Both the position numbers and the translations under genes were made by a program. The notes beneath the pieces were generated by a model. The model made no database searches, was not told the DNA's origin, and saw only the letters and a list, made by a program, of their open reading frames with translations. This document shows positions 1-9,024 of a DNA stretch of 46,941 nt, in pieces. Origin of the DNA: Azohydromonas aeria (GTDB taxonomy: Bacteria > Pseudomonadota > Gammaproteobacteria > Burkholderiales > Burkholderiaceae_C); the NCBI RefSeq assembly GCF_009760915.1, contig NZ_VIDQ01000060.1:1-46941 (forward strand). Reading direction: 5' to 3'. Position 1 is the stretch's first letter; every line of letters starts with the position of its first letter.

Positions 1-2
1 GC

Positions 3-608
3 CCGCGCGACGCCGTCCCCGCGCCCCTTCCCGAGGCGACCGCTCCCGTTGCGCCGCCATCGCCCCTGCCGCCCCATCCGCTCCTTGCTGCCGCGGCACC
101 GGCGCCGCGGCCCGGGGTGCCGCAGCGGCGGCACGCCGCCGCGCCGGCCGATGCAACGGGACTGCCCGCCATGGACGCGGCGCCGTCCCGCCCCGACGCG
201 ACCGCGCCGCGTCCGGCCGGACCTTCCCTGATACCCGCCTGGCCGCCAGAGACCCGTGCGGCCACCGCTGCCGCGGCGCAGCCGCTGCGCCTGGTGCAGG
301 GCGTGTCCGCGCTGCAGGGCCTGCTGCGCGCCGCGGTGGACGGCGGCCATGCGCCGGTGCTGCCGGCGCAGCCCGTGCCCTCGTCCCTGCCACCGGCCGG
401 CGCGCCGGCCGGGCCCGCGGTGGCGGCGGCCATCGCTGCGCGCCCGCAGGCGTCGCCCTCCGCCACGCCCGACGCCGCGCTGCGCGCGCTGCCGCAGCTC
501 GACGCCCTGGCCGAGGACATGCTCGTGGACCGTCTCGCCGACCGGCTGCAGGAGCGGCTGCGCGAGCAGGCGCTGCGCCAGTTCGGCTTCACCGGGGGGC
601 TGACCTGA
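3..608 (+). CDS. 3' end of an unidentified CIS-operon protein (5' partial)
   Basis: An open frame enters from the left edge and ends in TGA at 606-608, one base before the next ATG. About 201 codons are visible and no start is needed inside the window. The first two thirds are rich in Pro and Ala, suggesting a disordered linker. The last ~45 residues are a charged amphipathic helix with the motif LAEDMLVDRLADRLQERLRE. I do not recognise a family. Its place directly upstream of a Mu-like baseplate series suggests a structural or assembly protein of the contractile injection system, perhaps a linker or chaperone. That role is inferred only from position. Confidence 0.55.
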   Translation, partial: PRDAVPAPLPEATAPVAPPSPLPPHPLLAAAAPAPRPGVPQRRHAAAPADATGLPAMDAAPSRPDATAPRPAGPSLIPAWPPETRAATAAAAQPLRLVQGVSALQGLLRAAVDGGHAPVLPAQPVPSSLPPAGAPAGPAVAAAIAARPQASPSATPDAALRALPQLDALAEDMLVDRLADRLQERLREQALRQFGFTGGLT

Positions 609-609
609 A

Positions 610-1206
610 ATGGCACTGGAGATCGCCGGCGTGGCCCTGGACAAGCTGCTGGGCATCGACGTCACCGAGGGCGCGCGCTTCGTGCGCCATGCCGTGCCGG
701 GACTGCAGGGCGAGTACGCCCAGGCGCTGGGCCGGCCCAGCGTGCACATCCGCGTGCGCGGCCTGTTCTACGGCCCCGGCGCCACCGACGCCATGGCCAC
801 GCTGCGCGGCCACCTGCTCGGCCGCGAGCCGGTGGACTTCATCTGCGAGATCACCGGCCAGGGCTACTTCTCGCAGGTGCTGGTGGACCGGCTCGACTTG
901 GCCCAGCGCGCCGGGCGGCCCGACGAGTTCGAGTTCGAGTGCGCGCTGGTGGAGTACGTGCCGCCGCCCCCGCCGCCGGCCACCGACGTCTTCGCCGGCA
1001 TCGACGCCGGGCTGCTCGACGAGGCCGCGGCGATGATGGACGACGTGCAGAACGCGCTGGCCGAAGTCGCGGCGCTGGCCGACCTGGTGGCCGGCGCCTC
1101 CGACTTCGGCAACCCCGCCACGCGGCTGCCCGCCATGCTCGACGCCGTCAAGGGCGCCACCGCGGGCGCCGGCGGCGTCCTCACCGGCATCCGGGAGCTG
1201 TTGTGA
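610..1206 (+). CDS. Baseplate hub-adaptor-like protein (DNA-circulation/Mu gp43-type N-terminus, tentative)
   Basis: This 198-aa protein starts at an ATG two bases after the previous stop and overlaps the next gene by 4 nt (GTGA). Residues ~1-115 look like a compact beta-rich domain (FICEITGQGYFSQVLVDRL, then FEFECALVEY), reminiscent of the N-terminal domain of phage DNA-circulation and tail-hub adaptor proteins. A Pro-rich hinge (PPPPPP, ~117-122) follows, then an Ala-rich helical tail. In Mu-like tails the equivalent gene lies just before the gpD hub gene. Here it lies upstream of the hub, but two large genes intervene. The family assignment is from pattern only and is tentative. A CIS baseplate role is likely from context. 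Confidence 0.5.
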   Translation: MALEIAGVALDKLLGIDVTEGARFVRHAVPGLQGEYAQALGRPSVHIRVRGLFYGPGATDAMATLRGHLLGREPVDFICEITGQGYFSQVLVDRLDLAQRAGRPDEFEFECALVEYVPPPPPPATDVFAGIDAGLLDEAAAMMDDVQNALAEVAALADLVAGASDFGNPATRLPAMLDAVKGATAGAGGVLTGIRELL

Positions 1207-4200
1207 GCGGTGCCAGCGCCAGCCTCCCCGACCTGCGCCCGGCGCTGGACGCGGCCACCAACGTCGGCAACGGGCTGGCCTCGTTCACGCAGGTCGTCGC
1301 CTCGCTGTCGCAGGGCGGCGCCGGCTCGCCGCTGCACGGCGTGCAGCAGGCCTTCGGCGGCGTGCAGGCCGCGCTCGACATCGACCTGAGCGGCCTGTCG
1401 CAGCGGCTGCCGCGGGCGATCGCCACCATCGAGCACGCGCTGCCCGCCGACGCGCTGGCCTTCGTCGAGGATCTGCAAGGCAGCTACCGGTCGCTGCAGG
1501 CCTTCATCACCGACAGCCCGCTGGTGCAGCAGGTCGGAAAGAACGGCGACCTGCAGCAGACCGCGCTGGCGCTGCTCGAAGCGGTGCTGCAGCCCTTCGC
1601 GCAGCGGCTGCAGCAGCTCGGCGCCTCGCTACTGGATGCCGACACGCTGCAGCAGGTGCGCGACGCCCTGGCGCTGCTGCAGCAGCTCGCCGCCGGGCAG
1701 GTGCCCGCCGCGGGCGAGCTGCTCGAATTCCTGTCGAAACAGCTTGTGGGCGTGGCGCCGGACCTGCTGGCCGATGCGCGCGCGCACCTCGACACCGCGC
1801 TGGCGCTGCTGCAGCCGTTGTCGGCGGCAGCGCTGGAGGCGCGCATCGGCGCCGTGCGCGACGCGGCCGCCGCGGCCTTCCAGCAACTGGTCGTGGCGCT
1901 GCGCGACTTCGACCCGGCGCAGGCCGGCGCCTATCCCGCGCTGGAGGCGCTGCTGCAGGCCTGGTCCGATGCGCTGGCACTGGCCTTCGACGCCATCGAC
2001 GCCGCCTGCGCCGCGCTGGAGGCGGTGGTGGCGGCGCCGGCCTGGGATGCGCTCTTTCCGGCCCATGCCGCGGTGCTCTCCGCCGTGCCGCTGGACGCGG
2101 TGCCCACGGTGGACGCCGCCGTGGCCGCCATTGCCGAGCCCATCGAGGGACTGATCCAGCGCCTGGGCATGGTGCTGTCGCCGCAGGACCTGGCGCGCGA
2201 GGTCGCTCGCGCCACGGCCACGCTGCACGCGTTCTTCGCCGAGTCGCCGCTGGCGCAGGTGCGCGAGGTGCTGATCGGCTTCATCGAGCGCATCCGGCAG
2301 GCGGTGGAAGCGATTCCCGCCGAGCGGGCGCAGCAGGCGGTCAGCGGCATGCTGCAGCGCGCGCAGCAGGAGCTGCAGGCGCTGGGCATCGACCAAGTGC
2401 GCAGCGGCATCGCCGGAGCCTTCGCGTCGGCCAGCGACTTCATCGACCAGAACGTCGGCGACCAGTTGCTCGGGGGCGTCAACGATGCGCTCGACGGCGT
2501 GCTGCAGCAGTTCCGGCAGCTGCCCATCGACGACCTGGGCCAGGCGCTGGCCGGCGCGGTGCAGCAGGCCGGCGCGCTGATCCAGCAGCTCGCGGGCGAG
2601 CTGTCCTCGGCGCTGGACCAGCTGCGCGAGCTGCTGGCGCAGCTCGACGGCCTGGACTTCAAGCCGCTGGCCGACGAGGTCATCGACGAGATCGACGCGA
2701 TCAAGGCGCGGCTGGCGGCGATCAAGCCCGAGGCGCTGTCGGACGCGGAAAGGATCGCGATCCAGGCCGGGCTGTCGCTGCTGCGCGCGGTGGACCTGGA
2801 CACCCTGGTCGAGAACCAGCTCAAGAAGGGCTATGCCGAGATCGACGCGCAGCTCACCGGCGCCGTCAACGCCGTGCTGGCGGCCTGGAACGACTTCCGC
2901 GGCCGCATCGTCGGCTTCGACGGCGGCGCCATCACGCAGCCCGTCAACGCGCTGCTCGACCAGGCCGCCGGCGCGGTCAACCAGGTCAACGGCACGCGGG
3001 TGCTGGCGCCGCTGGACGCGCTGGTGGACGAGGCGCTGGCACAGGCCCAGGGCCTGTCGCCGGCTGTGCTCCTGGAGCCGCTGAAGGCGCCCTACGCCCG
3101 GATGATGGCCACCGTCGGGCGTGCCAACCCGGACGTGTGGGTGCAGCCGCTGCGCGCGCTGCACACCGAGATCGACCGGCTCGTCACCCTCATCGACATC
3201 ACGCCGCTGCTCGACACGCTGGAGCAGAAGGAGCGCGCGCTGTTCAAGCAGGCGCGCGACGGCCTGGCCGCGGCCCTGGACGGCCTGCACCTGCCCGCGC
3301 CGCTGGACACGTTCCTGGACACGATGAAGGCGCTGATGCTGGGCCTGGCCGACGCCGTCTTCGCCGACCCCGACACGGCGCTGCGCCAGTTCAACGCCAC
3401 GCTGCTGGACAGCGTGAAGCCCAGCTCGCTGTTCAAGCCGCTCGACGACGCCTTCGACCAGCTGCTGGCCGCGGTCGAGAAGCTGCCCGCCGCCGACGTG
3501 CTGGCCGCGCTGGAGGCGCTGCGCGCCGGCCTGGGCGCGGCGCTGCCCGCCCTCGACCCCGGCAACGTGCTGGGGCTGATGCGCGCCGCGCAGGCCCGGC
3601 TGGAGGCGCTGTCGCCGGGCGCGCTCGCCGGGGCGGCCACGCTGCCGGCGCTGCGCGCGCGGCTGGAGGCCAGGCTCGAAGCCTCTGCCGGCCACGGCGC
3701 GGCCAAGGTGTCGCTGCGTGCGCGCTTCGACGCGGTGCTGGTGCCGCTGAACGTGGACGACGCCAACTCACGCCTGCGCCGGCTCGATGCGCGCGTGCGC
3801 GCCCTCTCCGACGCGCTGCGCCGCCGCATCAACGGCCTGGACGCCGCCGCGGCGCAGGCCGCCTACGCGCGGCTCGATGCCCACCTGTCGCGGCTGCTGC
3901 CGGCCTTCCTGCGCCAGCCGCGGCCGCTCACGGCCGACGACGTGCGCGCCGGGCTGGCGACGCTGCGGCCCTCGACCCGGGCGCGGCGCATCGACGCGGC
4001 GGTGGAGCGTTTCCTGGCCGACCTGAAACCGCTGCAGGCGCAGCTCGACGGCGCGGTCAATGGCTTCTTCGGCGAGGTGCGCGAGGCCGCGCAGGTGCTG
4101 CACCCGGCCGGGCTGAAGGATGCGGTGTCGGGCGTCTATGCCGCGCTGCGCCAGAAGCTGCAGGTGCTCGACCCCGACGAGCTGGCCGGCGAGCTGCGCG

Positions 4201-4625
4201 CCACGCTGTGGGAGCCGCTGATGGACCCGCTCCAGGCCATCGACCCGGCGGCGATCCAGGTGCAGCTCGACGCCCTGTACCAGCAGCTGCTGGCGAAGCT
4301 CGCGGGCAGCCTGCGCGCGCTGCTCGCGCAGCTGCGCCAGGCCATCGACGGTTTCCTGGCCCAGGTGCGCGCCGCGCTCAAGCAGCTGCTCGACGCGCTC
4401 AAGGCGCAGCTGCAGGCCGTGCTGGCCAACGTGACCGCGCTGCTGAAGCAGCTCGACGAGCTCGTGGTGCACGACCTGCTGGAGCGGCTGCTGACGCTGC
4501 TGGACAACCTGGAGGCCAGCTTCAACCGCGAGCTCGAGCGCGTGCGCAACGAGTTCGACGCCATGCTGGACGCGATCCCGCTCCAGTCCTCCCGGGCTTC
4601 CGCCTCGGCCGCCGTGGCCCTGTGA
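1203..4625 (+). CDS. Very long Ala/Leu/Gln-rich amphipathic-helix protein, tape-measure-like or CIS cargo
   Basis: This 1140-aa protein probably starts at GTG 1203, overlapping the previous stop; no early in-frame ATG competes. Almost the whole chain is predicted-looking amphipathic helix with recurring blocks of the type LDALxxxLxQLxxQL and LLDALKAQLQAVLANVTALLKQL. It contains very few aromatic residues and no signal peptide or evident transmembrane segment. That composition fits a tape measure (it would sit inside the tube and set its length) or an apolipoprotein-like helical bundle. Tape measures usually lie upstream of the hub-adaptor gene. This gene lies downstream of the adaptor-like gene and beside an RHS effector, so cargo or a cargo scaffold is also plausible. 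The coding assignment is secure; the function is not. Confidence 0.75.
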   Translation: MSGASASLPDLRPALDAATNVGNGLASFTQVVASLSQGGAGSPLHGVQQAFGGVQAALDIDLSGLSQRLPRAIATIEHALPADALAFVEDLQGSYRSLQAFITDSPLVQQVGKNGDLQQTALALLEAVLQPFAQRLQQLGASLLDADTLQQVRDALALLQQLAAGQVPAAGELLEFLSKQLVGVAPDLLADARAHLDTALALLQPLSAAALEARIGAVRDAAAAAFQQLVVALRDFDPAQAGAYPALEALLQAWSDALALAFDAIDAACAALEAVVAAPAWDALFPAHAAVLSAVPLDAVPTVDAAVAAIAEPIEGLIQRLGMVLSPQDLAREVARATATLHAFFAESPLAQVREVLIGFIERIRQAVEAIPAERAQQAVSGMLQRAQQELQALGIDQVRSGIAGAFASASDFIDQNVGDQLLGGVNDALDGVLQQFRQLPIDDLGQALAGAVQQAGALIQQLAGELSSALDQLRELLAQLDGLDFKPLADEVIDEIDAIKARLAAIKPEALSDAERIAIQAGLSLLRAVDLDTLVENQLKKGYAEIDAQLTGAVNAVLAAWNDFRGRIVGFDGGAITQPVNALLDQAAGAVNQVNGTRVLAPLDALVDEALAQAQGLSPAVLLEPLKAPYARMMATVGRANPDVWVQPLRALHTEIDRLVTLIDITPLLDTLEQKERALFKQARDGLAAALDGLHLPAPLDTFLDTMKALMLGLADAVFADPDTALRQFNATLLDSVKPSSLFKPLDDAFDQLLAAVEKLPAADVLAALEALRAGLGAALPALDPGNVLGLMRAAQARLEALSPGALAGAATLPALRARLEARLEASAGHGAAKVSLRARFDAVLVPLNVDDANSRLRRLDARVRALSDALRRRINGLDAAAAQAAYARLDAHLSRLLPAFLRQPRPLTADDVRAGLATLRPSTRARRIDAAVERFLADLKPLQAQLDGAVNGFFGEVREAAQVLHPAGLKDAVSGVYAALRQKLQVLDPDELAGELRATLWEPLMDPLQAIDPAAIQVQLDALYQQLLAKLAGSLRALLAQLRQAIDGFLAQVRAALKQLLDALKAQLQAVLANVTALLKQLDELVVHDLLERLLTLLDNLEASFNRELERVRNEFDAMLDAIPLQSSRASASAAVAL

Positions 4626-4630
4626 CGGCG

Positions 4631-6805
4631 ATGGACGCACTGCAATGTCTCCAGGCCTTCGACGCGCAGCGCCGCGCCGCCGGTGCCACGCTGCGCCGCG
4701 ACGGCGCGGGGCTGCCGGTGGAGGTGCGCGAGGGCGCGTCGCTGTGCGCCTATGCCTGGGACCAGGGCGAGCTGGCGTCCATCACCGAGCCCGACGGCAG
4801 CCGCTGGGACTACCGCTACGGCGACGATGGCCGGCTGCTGGCGGTGGACCGCGACGGCCGGCCCTGGGCCCGCTACGCCTACGACGCGCATGGCCGCCTC
4901 ACGGCCGCGGACCGCGCCGACGGCCGCCGCGCCTGGGACTACGACGCGCAGGGCCGCCTGGAGCGCGTGCGCCGCGGCGACGCCGGCCCGTGGGCCTACC
5001 GCTGGCAGGACGGCCGCGTGTCGGAGGCCTACTGCGAGCACGAGCACAGCGCCTTCACCTACGACGCCGCCGGGCGCCTCACCGGGCTGGTGCAGCGCGT
5101 GGCCGGCGTGGCGCTGGCCGTGAGCTTCCGCTTCGACGGCGAGGGCCGGCTGTCGGCGGTGGAGTTCCCGGACTGGGGCCAGCGCATCGACTACGGCTGG
5201 GACGCGCGCGGGCGCGCCGCGTCGGTGGGCTGGAACGGGCGCGAGCTGATGCGCCTGGGCAGCGACGACGACCGGCGCCTGGCCTGGAGCGAGGGCATCG
5301 ACGGCGTGCGCGCGCAGGCCTGGCACGAGCGCGCGTCAGGACGCGCCTGCGCGGTCGAGTTCAGCCGCGGCGGCGCGCCGCTGTGGCGCGCCGACCTGGA
5401 GCGCGACGAGGCCTTCAGGCTGCGCCGTGAAGGGAGCCGCCGCCACACCTACGACGCTCAGGGCCGCCTGGTGGGCGCCGAGGACGGCGACCGTTGCTGG
5501 CGCTACCACTACGACGCCGCCGAGAACGTGCGTGCCGAAGGCGACGATTTCGAGGTCGAGTGCGACGCGCTGGGCCGCGTGCGCCGTGTCCGGGATGCCG
5601 CGAGCGAGCGCGTCTACCGCTGGGGCGAGGACGGCGACCTGGAGTCGCTGCTGGTCAACGGCGAGTGCGTGGCGCGCTGCCGCTACGACCACAAGGGCCG
5701 CCTGGTCGTGAAGCAGGGCCCGGACGGCACGGGCGAGCGCTACCTGTACGGCGCCGACGACGCGCTGCTGGCCGTGGCCGACCTGGACGGCCGGCCGCGG
5801 CTGCTGGTGCTGCGGCTGCCCACCGGCATCGTCGCCCTGATCGACTTCCGCCGCGACGCGGCTGGCGCCGTGGTGCGGCTGCACCTGGATGCCGGGGGCA
5901 ACCTGGTGCTCGCCGGCGACGCGCGCGGGCGCATCGAGGGCCCCTTCGAATACGACCCCTTCGGCGTGCCCCTGCAGCCCGACGGCAGCGTGCCGGCGCT
6001 GTACCGGGGCCGCATGTGGCACGCCGAAGCGGGCCTGTACCGCCTGGGCGGGCGCTGGTACGACCCGCGGCTGCGCCGCTTCCTCACGCCCGACAGCCAC
6101 ACCGGCGCGCCCGACGACGCGCGGCTGGTCAGCCCCTTCGTGCCCGCGGCGGCGCAGCGCATGGCGCGCGCGCGGCTGCTGGCCGACTGGCTGCGCGAGC
6201 CGCGGCTGCGCTGCCGCTTCGCGTACTGCGCCAACGACCCGGTCAACCGCTTCGACCCCGACGGGCACTGGAGCTTCGGCGGCGTGCTGCTGTCGCTGCT
6301 GGGCGTGCTGTGGACGCTGCCCAACACCGCCTTCGGCCTGGCCGTGGAGGTGAGCTGCCTGGTGGGCGAGGTGGTGCGCTGGCTGGCCTGGGTGTTCACG
6401 GCGGGACACGCCACATGGCAGACGCCGGGCTTCGACGTGGCGGCCTCGGGGCGGCTCAACGCCTTCGCGCTGGTGTTCAAGGGCGGCTGGCTCGGCTCCT
6501 TCAGGAACCTGCTGGGCATCACCTTCGGCAACGTCTTCTTCGTCAACGGCGAGTACCAGGACCACGAGGCCTGGAAGGCGCTGCCCGCCGAGGTCGCGCC
6601 GCCGGCCTATGGCGGCGAAGTCAAGATTCCCAAGGAGCAGGTGCTGTACGAGCACGAGCTGCGCCACGTGCAGCAGTACGGCTGGCTCGGCCCCTTCTTC
6701 CACCTCGGCCTGCCGCTGTTCGGCGTGTACGAGTGGGACGTGATCCTGCACGGCTACCAGGAAGCCGCGCTGGAGCGCGACGCGCGCGAGCACGCCGGGT
6801 TCTGA
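4631..6805 (+). CDS. RHS/YD-repeat protein with C-terminal HExxH zincin-like domain, probable CIS toxin
   Basis: This 724-aa protein starts at ATG 4631; GTG 4622, overlapping the previous stop, is an alternative. Residues ~40-430 carry about a dozen YD/RHS repeats (YDAHGRLTA, YDAQGRLER, YDAAGRLTG). The conserved RHS core end follows, with RLGGRWYDPRLRRFLTPD and YCANDPVNRFDPDGHW near residues 470-550. RHS shells normally enclose a polymorphic C-terminal toxin. Here the tip has a hydrophobic stretch (~555-600), then HELRH at residues 675-679, an exact HExxH zinc motif, and a downstream ERDA (E715) that could be the third ligand, as in DUF4157-type eCIS-linked metallopeptidases. The gene sits immediately before the hub and spike genes, so delivery by the particle is a reasonable inference. 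It is shorter than full-size RHS proteins of about 1400 aa. Confidence 0.85.
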   Translation: MDALQCLQAFDAQRRAAGATLRRDGAGLPVEVREGASLCAYAWDQGELASITEPDGSRWDYRYGDDGRLLAVDRDGRPWARYAYDAHGRLTAADRADGRRAWDYDAQGRLERVRRGDAGPWAYRWQDGRVSEAYCEHEHSAFTYDAAGRLTGLVQRVAGVALAVSFRFDGEGRLSAVEFPDWGQRIDYGWDARGRAASVGWNGRELMRLGSDDDRRLAWSEGIDGVRAQAWHERASGRACAVEFSRGGAPLWRADLERDEAFRLRREGSRRHTYDAQGRLVGAEDGDRCWRYHYDAAENVRAEGDDFEVECDALGRVRRVRDAASERVYRWGEDGDLESLLVNGECVARCRYDHKGRLVVKQGPDGTGERYLYGADDALLAVADLDGRPRLLVLRLPTGIVALIDFRRDAAGAVVRLHLDAGGNLVLAGDARGRIEGPFEYDPFGVPLQPDGSVPALYRGRMWHAEAGLYRLGGRWYDPRLRRFLTPDSHTGAPDDARLVSPFVPAAAQRMARARLLADWLREPRLRCRFAYCANDPVNRFDPDGHWSFGGVLLSLLGVLWTLPNTAFGLAVEVSCLVGEVVRWLAWVFTAGHATWQTPGFDVAASGRLNAFALVFKGGWLGSFRNLLGITFGNVFFVNGEYQDHEAWKALPAEVAPPAYGGEVKIPKEQVLYEHELRHVQQYGWLGPFFHLGLPLFGVYEWDVILHGYQEAALERDAREHAGF

Positions 6806-6810
6806 GCGCC

Positions 6811-7887
6811 ATGGCCATGCTGCAGCCCCGCTTCTCCTTCACGGCCGGCGCGCTGCGCAGCGACAGCGACGCGCCGGTGGCCGCCCCGTCGCGCTTCGTG
6901 GTCGAGCGCAGCCTGGAGGTGCCCGTCGACGCGCTGCGCGTGCTGCTGGGCGACAGCGGCAAGGCCGAACCCGGCGACCCGGTGCAGCTCGACCTGGGCG
7001 ACGCCGACGGCCTGGAGCGCGTCTTCACCGGCCGCGTGGCCGAGTTGCGGCCGCACCTGGGCGGCTGCCGCATGCTGTGCCTGGGCACGATGCTGGCGCT
7101 GGTGGACCTGCGCGCCAGCGGCTTCTACCAGTCGCAAAGCGCGGGCGACGTGGCGCGCGACCTGGTGCGCCAGGCCGGGCTGGAAGCCGGCGACATCCAG
7201 GACGGCATCACGCTGCCGCGCTACGCCGTCGAGCGCCGCGTCGGCGCCCACGCCCAGCTGCGCCGCCTGGCGCAGCGCCTGGGTTTCAGCCTCTTCAGCG
7301 ACCGCGAGGGCAAGGTGCATTTCAAGGGGCTCGGAGCCGCGGCCTCGCTGGGTGGCGGCGGGGGGCTGGGCGGGCTGGCGGGGGCGGCGGGCGGTGCGCT
7401 GGCCGGCGCGGCCGGTGCCCTGGGACTCGGCGGCACCGGCGCGGGCCTGGCTTACGGCACGCACCTGCTGGCGGCGGAAGGGGCGCTGCAGCCGGCCTTC
7501 GCGCGCCGGGTCACCGTCGGCGGCGAGAGCCCGATGTCGGGGCAGGGCGAGGACAAGAGCTTCTGGCTCACCGCCACCGACCGCGACTACGAGGACTCGG
7601 CCGGCAGCGGCGACGAACTGCTCATCACCGACAGCGCCGCGCGCACCAAGGACATGGCCGGGCGCTTCGCCGCCGGCTATGCCGCGGCCTTCGCGCGGCG
7701 CGGCGCCGCGGTACGCCTCACGGCGCTGGGCCTGCCGGCGCTGGAGCTCGGCGGCACGCTCAGCGCCAGCGGCGCGCCCGAAGGCGGGCTCAATGCCGGC
7801 GGCACCATCGTCGCGCTACGGCACCGCTTCGGCGCGCGCGAGGGTTTCGTCACCGACGTGACCATCGCGCCGGAGTCCGGGGCATGA
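6811..7887 (+). CDS. Baseplate hub protein, phage late control gpD / gp27-like
   Basis: This 358-aa protein starts at ATG 6811, five bases after the RHS stop. It has the gpD layout (Mu gp44, T4 gp27, N-terminal half of VgrG): an N-terminal beta-barrel with RVFTGRVAELRPHLGG, a middle helical part with SAGDVARDLVRQAGLE, then RRLAQRLGFSLFSDREGKVHFKGL, the usual 'read the residue as part of the barrel' signature. A Gly/Ala-rich loop (~180-215) is followed by a second barrel. Such proteins form the trimeric hub joining tube to spike. It overlaps the spike gene by 4 nt (ATGA), and hub and spike are separate here rather than fused as in VgrG or Afp8. The glycine-rich insert is longer than usual. Confidence 0.85.
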   Translation: MAMLQPRFSFTAGALRSDSDAPVAAPSRFVVERSLEVPVDALRVLLGDSGKAEPGDPVQLDLGDADGLERVFTGRVAELRPHLGGCRMLCLGTMLALVDLRASGFYQSQSAGDVARDLVRQAGLEAGDIQDGITLPRYAVERRVGAHAQLRRLAQRLGFSLFSDREGKVHFKGLGAAASLGGGGGLGGLAGAAGGALAGAAGALGLGGTGAGLAYGTHLLAAEGALQPAFARRVTVGGESPMSGQGEDKSFWLTATDRDYEDSAGSGDELLITDSAARTKDMAGRFAAGYAAAFARRGAAVRLTALGLPALELGGTLSASGAPEGGLNAGGTIVALRHRFGAREGFVTDVTIAPESGA

Positions 7888-8588
7888 ACGAGCTGCTCGA
7901 CCTGGTGCGCCGCGCCGTGCGCGAGGAGCTGGCGCTGCGGCGCGGGCCGCAGCTGGCGGTGGTCACGGCGCTGGCCGCGCACGAGAGCGCCGACGACACC
8001 CACAACCACGAGGTGGACCTGCGCCTCAAGCACGACGGGCTGGAGCTGCTGAAGGTGCCCGTGGCCGTGCCGCACGTGGGCGTGGCCGCGCCGCCGCGCG
8101 TGGGCGACCTGGTGCTGGTCGCCTTCGTGGACGACGACCTGCAGCAGCCCGTGGTCACCGGCCGCTTCTATCACGACCAGGAGCGCGCCCCGCTGTTCAA
8201 GGACGGCGAGGTGCTGTTCGAGCACCGCCTGTCCGACGGCAAGGTGAACCAGCTGCGCATGGCCGCCGACGGCAGCCTGCTCCTGCAGCGCGACGTCACC
8301 AAGCCGGAGGACAACAGCGAGTGCCTGGCCGGCATCCGCATCGACCCGCAGGGGCTGATCGAGCTGAAGTCGGGCGACGATCTCGTGCTCACCATCGACC
8401 CGCAGGGCGGCAAGGTGTCGCTGCTGGTCAAGGACAAGCCGCTGGACATCACCTGCAGCAAGCTCACCGTGGACGGCGACGTGCAGGTGAAGAAGACGCT
8501 CACCGTGGACGGCGACGGCACCATCAAGGGCACCGGCAAGATCAGCAGCGTGACCATCTCCGGCACCGACATCTCGGGAGGCGCCTGA
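7884..8588 (+). CDS. Baseplate spike protein, gpV / gp5-like OB-fold
   Basis: This 234-aa protein is translationally coupled to the hub gene (ATGA overlap). Residues ~20-115 match the OB-fold of gpV/Mu gp45/VgrG: a strand-rich segment, then VGVAAPPRVGDLVLVAFVDD and QQPVVTGRFYHDQ. The C-terminal half (~130-234) turns into short beta repeats (LKSGDDLVLTID, LTVDGDVQVKKTLTVDGDG, KGTGKISSVTISG) expected for a trimeric beta-helix needle. Its job is to pierce the target membrane and carry the tip. No lysozyme domain is present. The identification rests on domain pattern and on neighbours in Mu gp44-gp45-gp46 order. Confidence 0.85.
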   Translation: MNELLDLVRRAVREELALRRGPQLAVVTALAAHESADDTHNHEVDLRLKHDGLELLKVPVAVPHVGVAAPPRVGDLVLVAFVDDDLQQPVVTGRFYHDQERAPLFKDGEVLFEHRLSDGKVNQLRMAADGSLLLQRDVTKPEDNSECLAGIRIDPQGLIELKSGDDLVLTIDPQGGKVSLLVKDKPLDITCSKLTVDGDVQVKKTLTVDGDGTIKGTGKISSVTISGTDISGGA

Positions 8589-8589
8589 G

Positions 8590-9024
8590 ATGGCCGACAT
8601 CACGCTCAAGGGCAAGCTCAACCTGATGGGCACGCTCACCTTCAAGCCCGGCGCCGGCGGCAAGGTGAAGGTCGGCGCCGTGGAGGCGCTGGTCGAGGTG
8701 CTGCCGTCGGACCCGCCGCAGTGCAGCGCCGCGCCGCCGGTGATCCTGCCGCCGCCGCCGGCCTCGCCGCTGGCGCCGCAGCCCACGGTGTGGATCGTCA
8801 ACAGCTTCAACAAGACGGTGAAGGCCGGCACGCGCCCCATCGCCGCGCTGGGCATGGTGATGCAGGGCGCCAGCGGCGCGCCGGTCTGGCCCGGCATGCT
8901 GCTGCCCAGCGCCGGCAACGCCACCGTCACGATCAACCACGTGCCCGTCAACGTGGTCAATGACCAGGCCGTGATCCTGCCCTCCGGCGGCTCGGCGGCC
9001 TTCTCGGCGAGCGGGCAGACATGA
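8590..9024 (+). CDS. Possible PAAR-like spike-tip protein
   Basis: This 144-aa protein starts at ATG 8590, one base after the spike stop. The N-terminus (DITLKGKLNLMGTLTFKPG) resembles the last beta-helix turns of a needle. A Pro-rich segment follows (PPVILPPPPASPLAPQP), then a C-terminal beta domain with short Gly/Asn turns (PSAGNATVTINHVPVNVV and NDQAVILPSGG). The repeated 'NATVTINHVPV' layout recalls PAAR-like tips (DUF4280 style), and the gene order spike-tip-gp25 fits that. The classical Pro-Ala-Ala-Arg residues are not seen, so the call is tentative. It overlaps the next gene by 4 nt. Confidence 0.55.
   Translation: MADITLKGKLNLMGTLTFKPGAGGKVKVGAVEALVEVLPSDPPQCSAAPPVILPPPPASPLAPQPTVWIVNSFNKTVKAGTRPIAALGMVMQGASGAPVWPGMLLPSAGNATVTINHVPVNVVNDQAVILPSGGSAAFSASGQT

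Noticed and set aside
1629..3695. 688-codon open frame antisense to the helix-rich protein
   Set aside because: Same cause; composition is repetitive Gln/Arg/Val with no motif, and the sense strand belongs to an overlapping operon.
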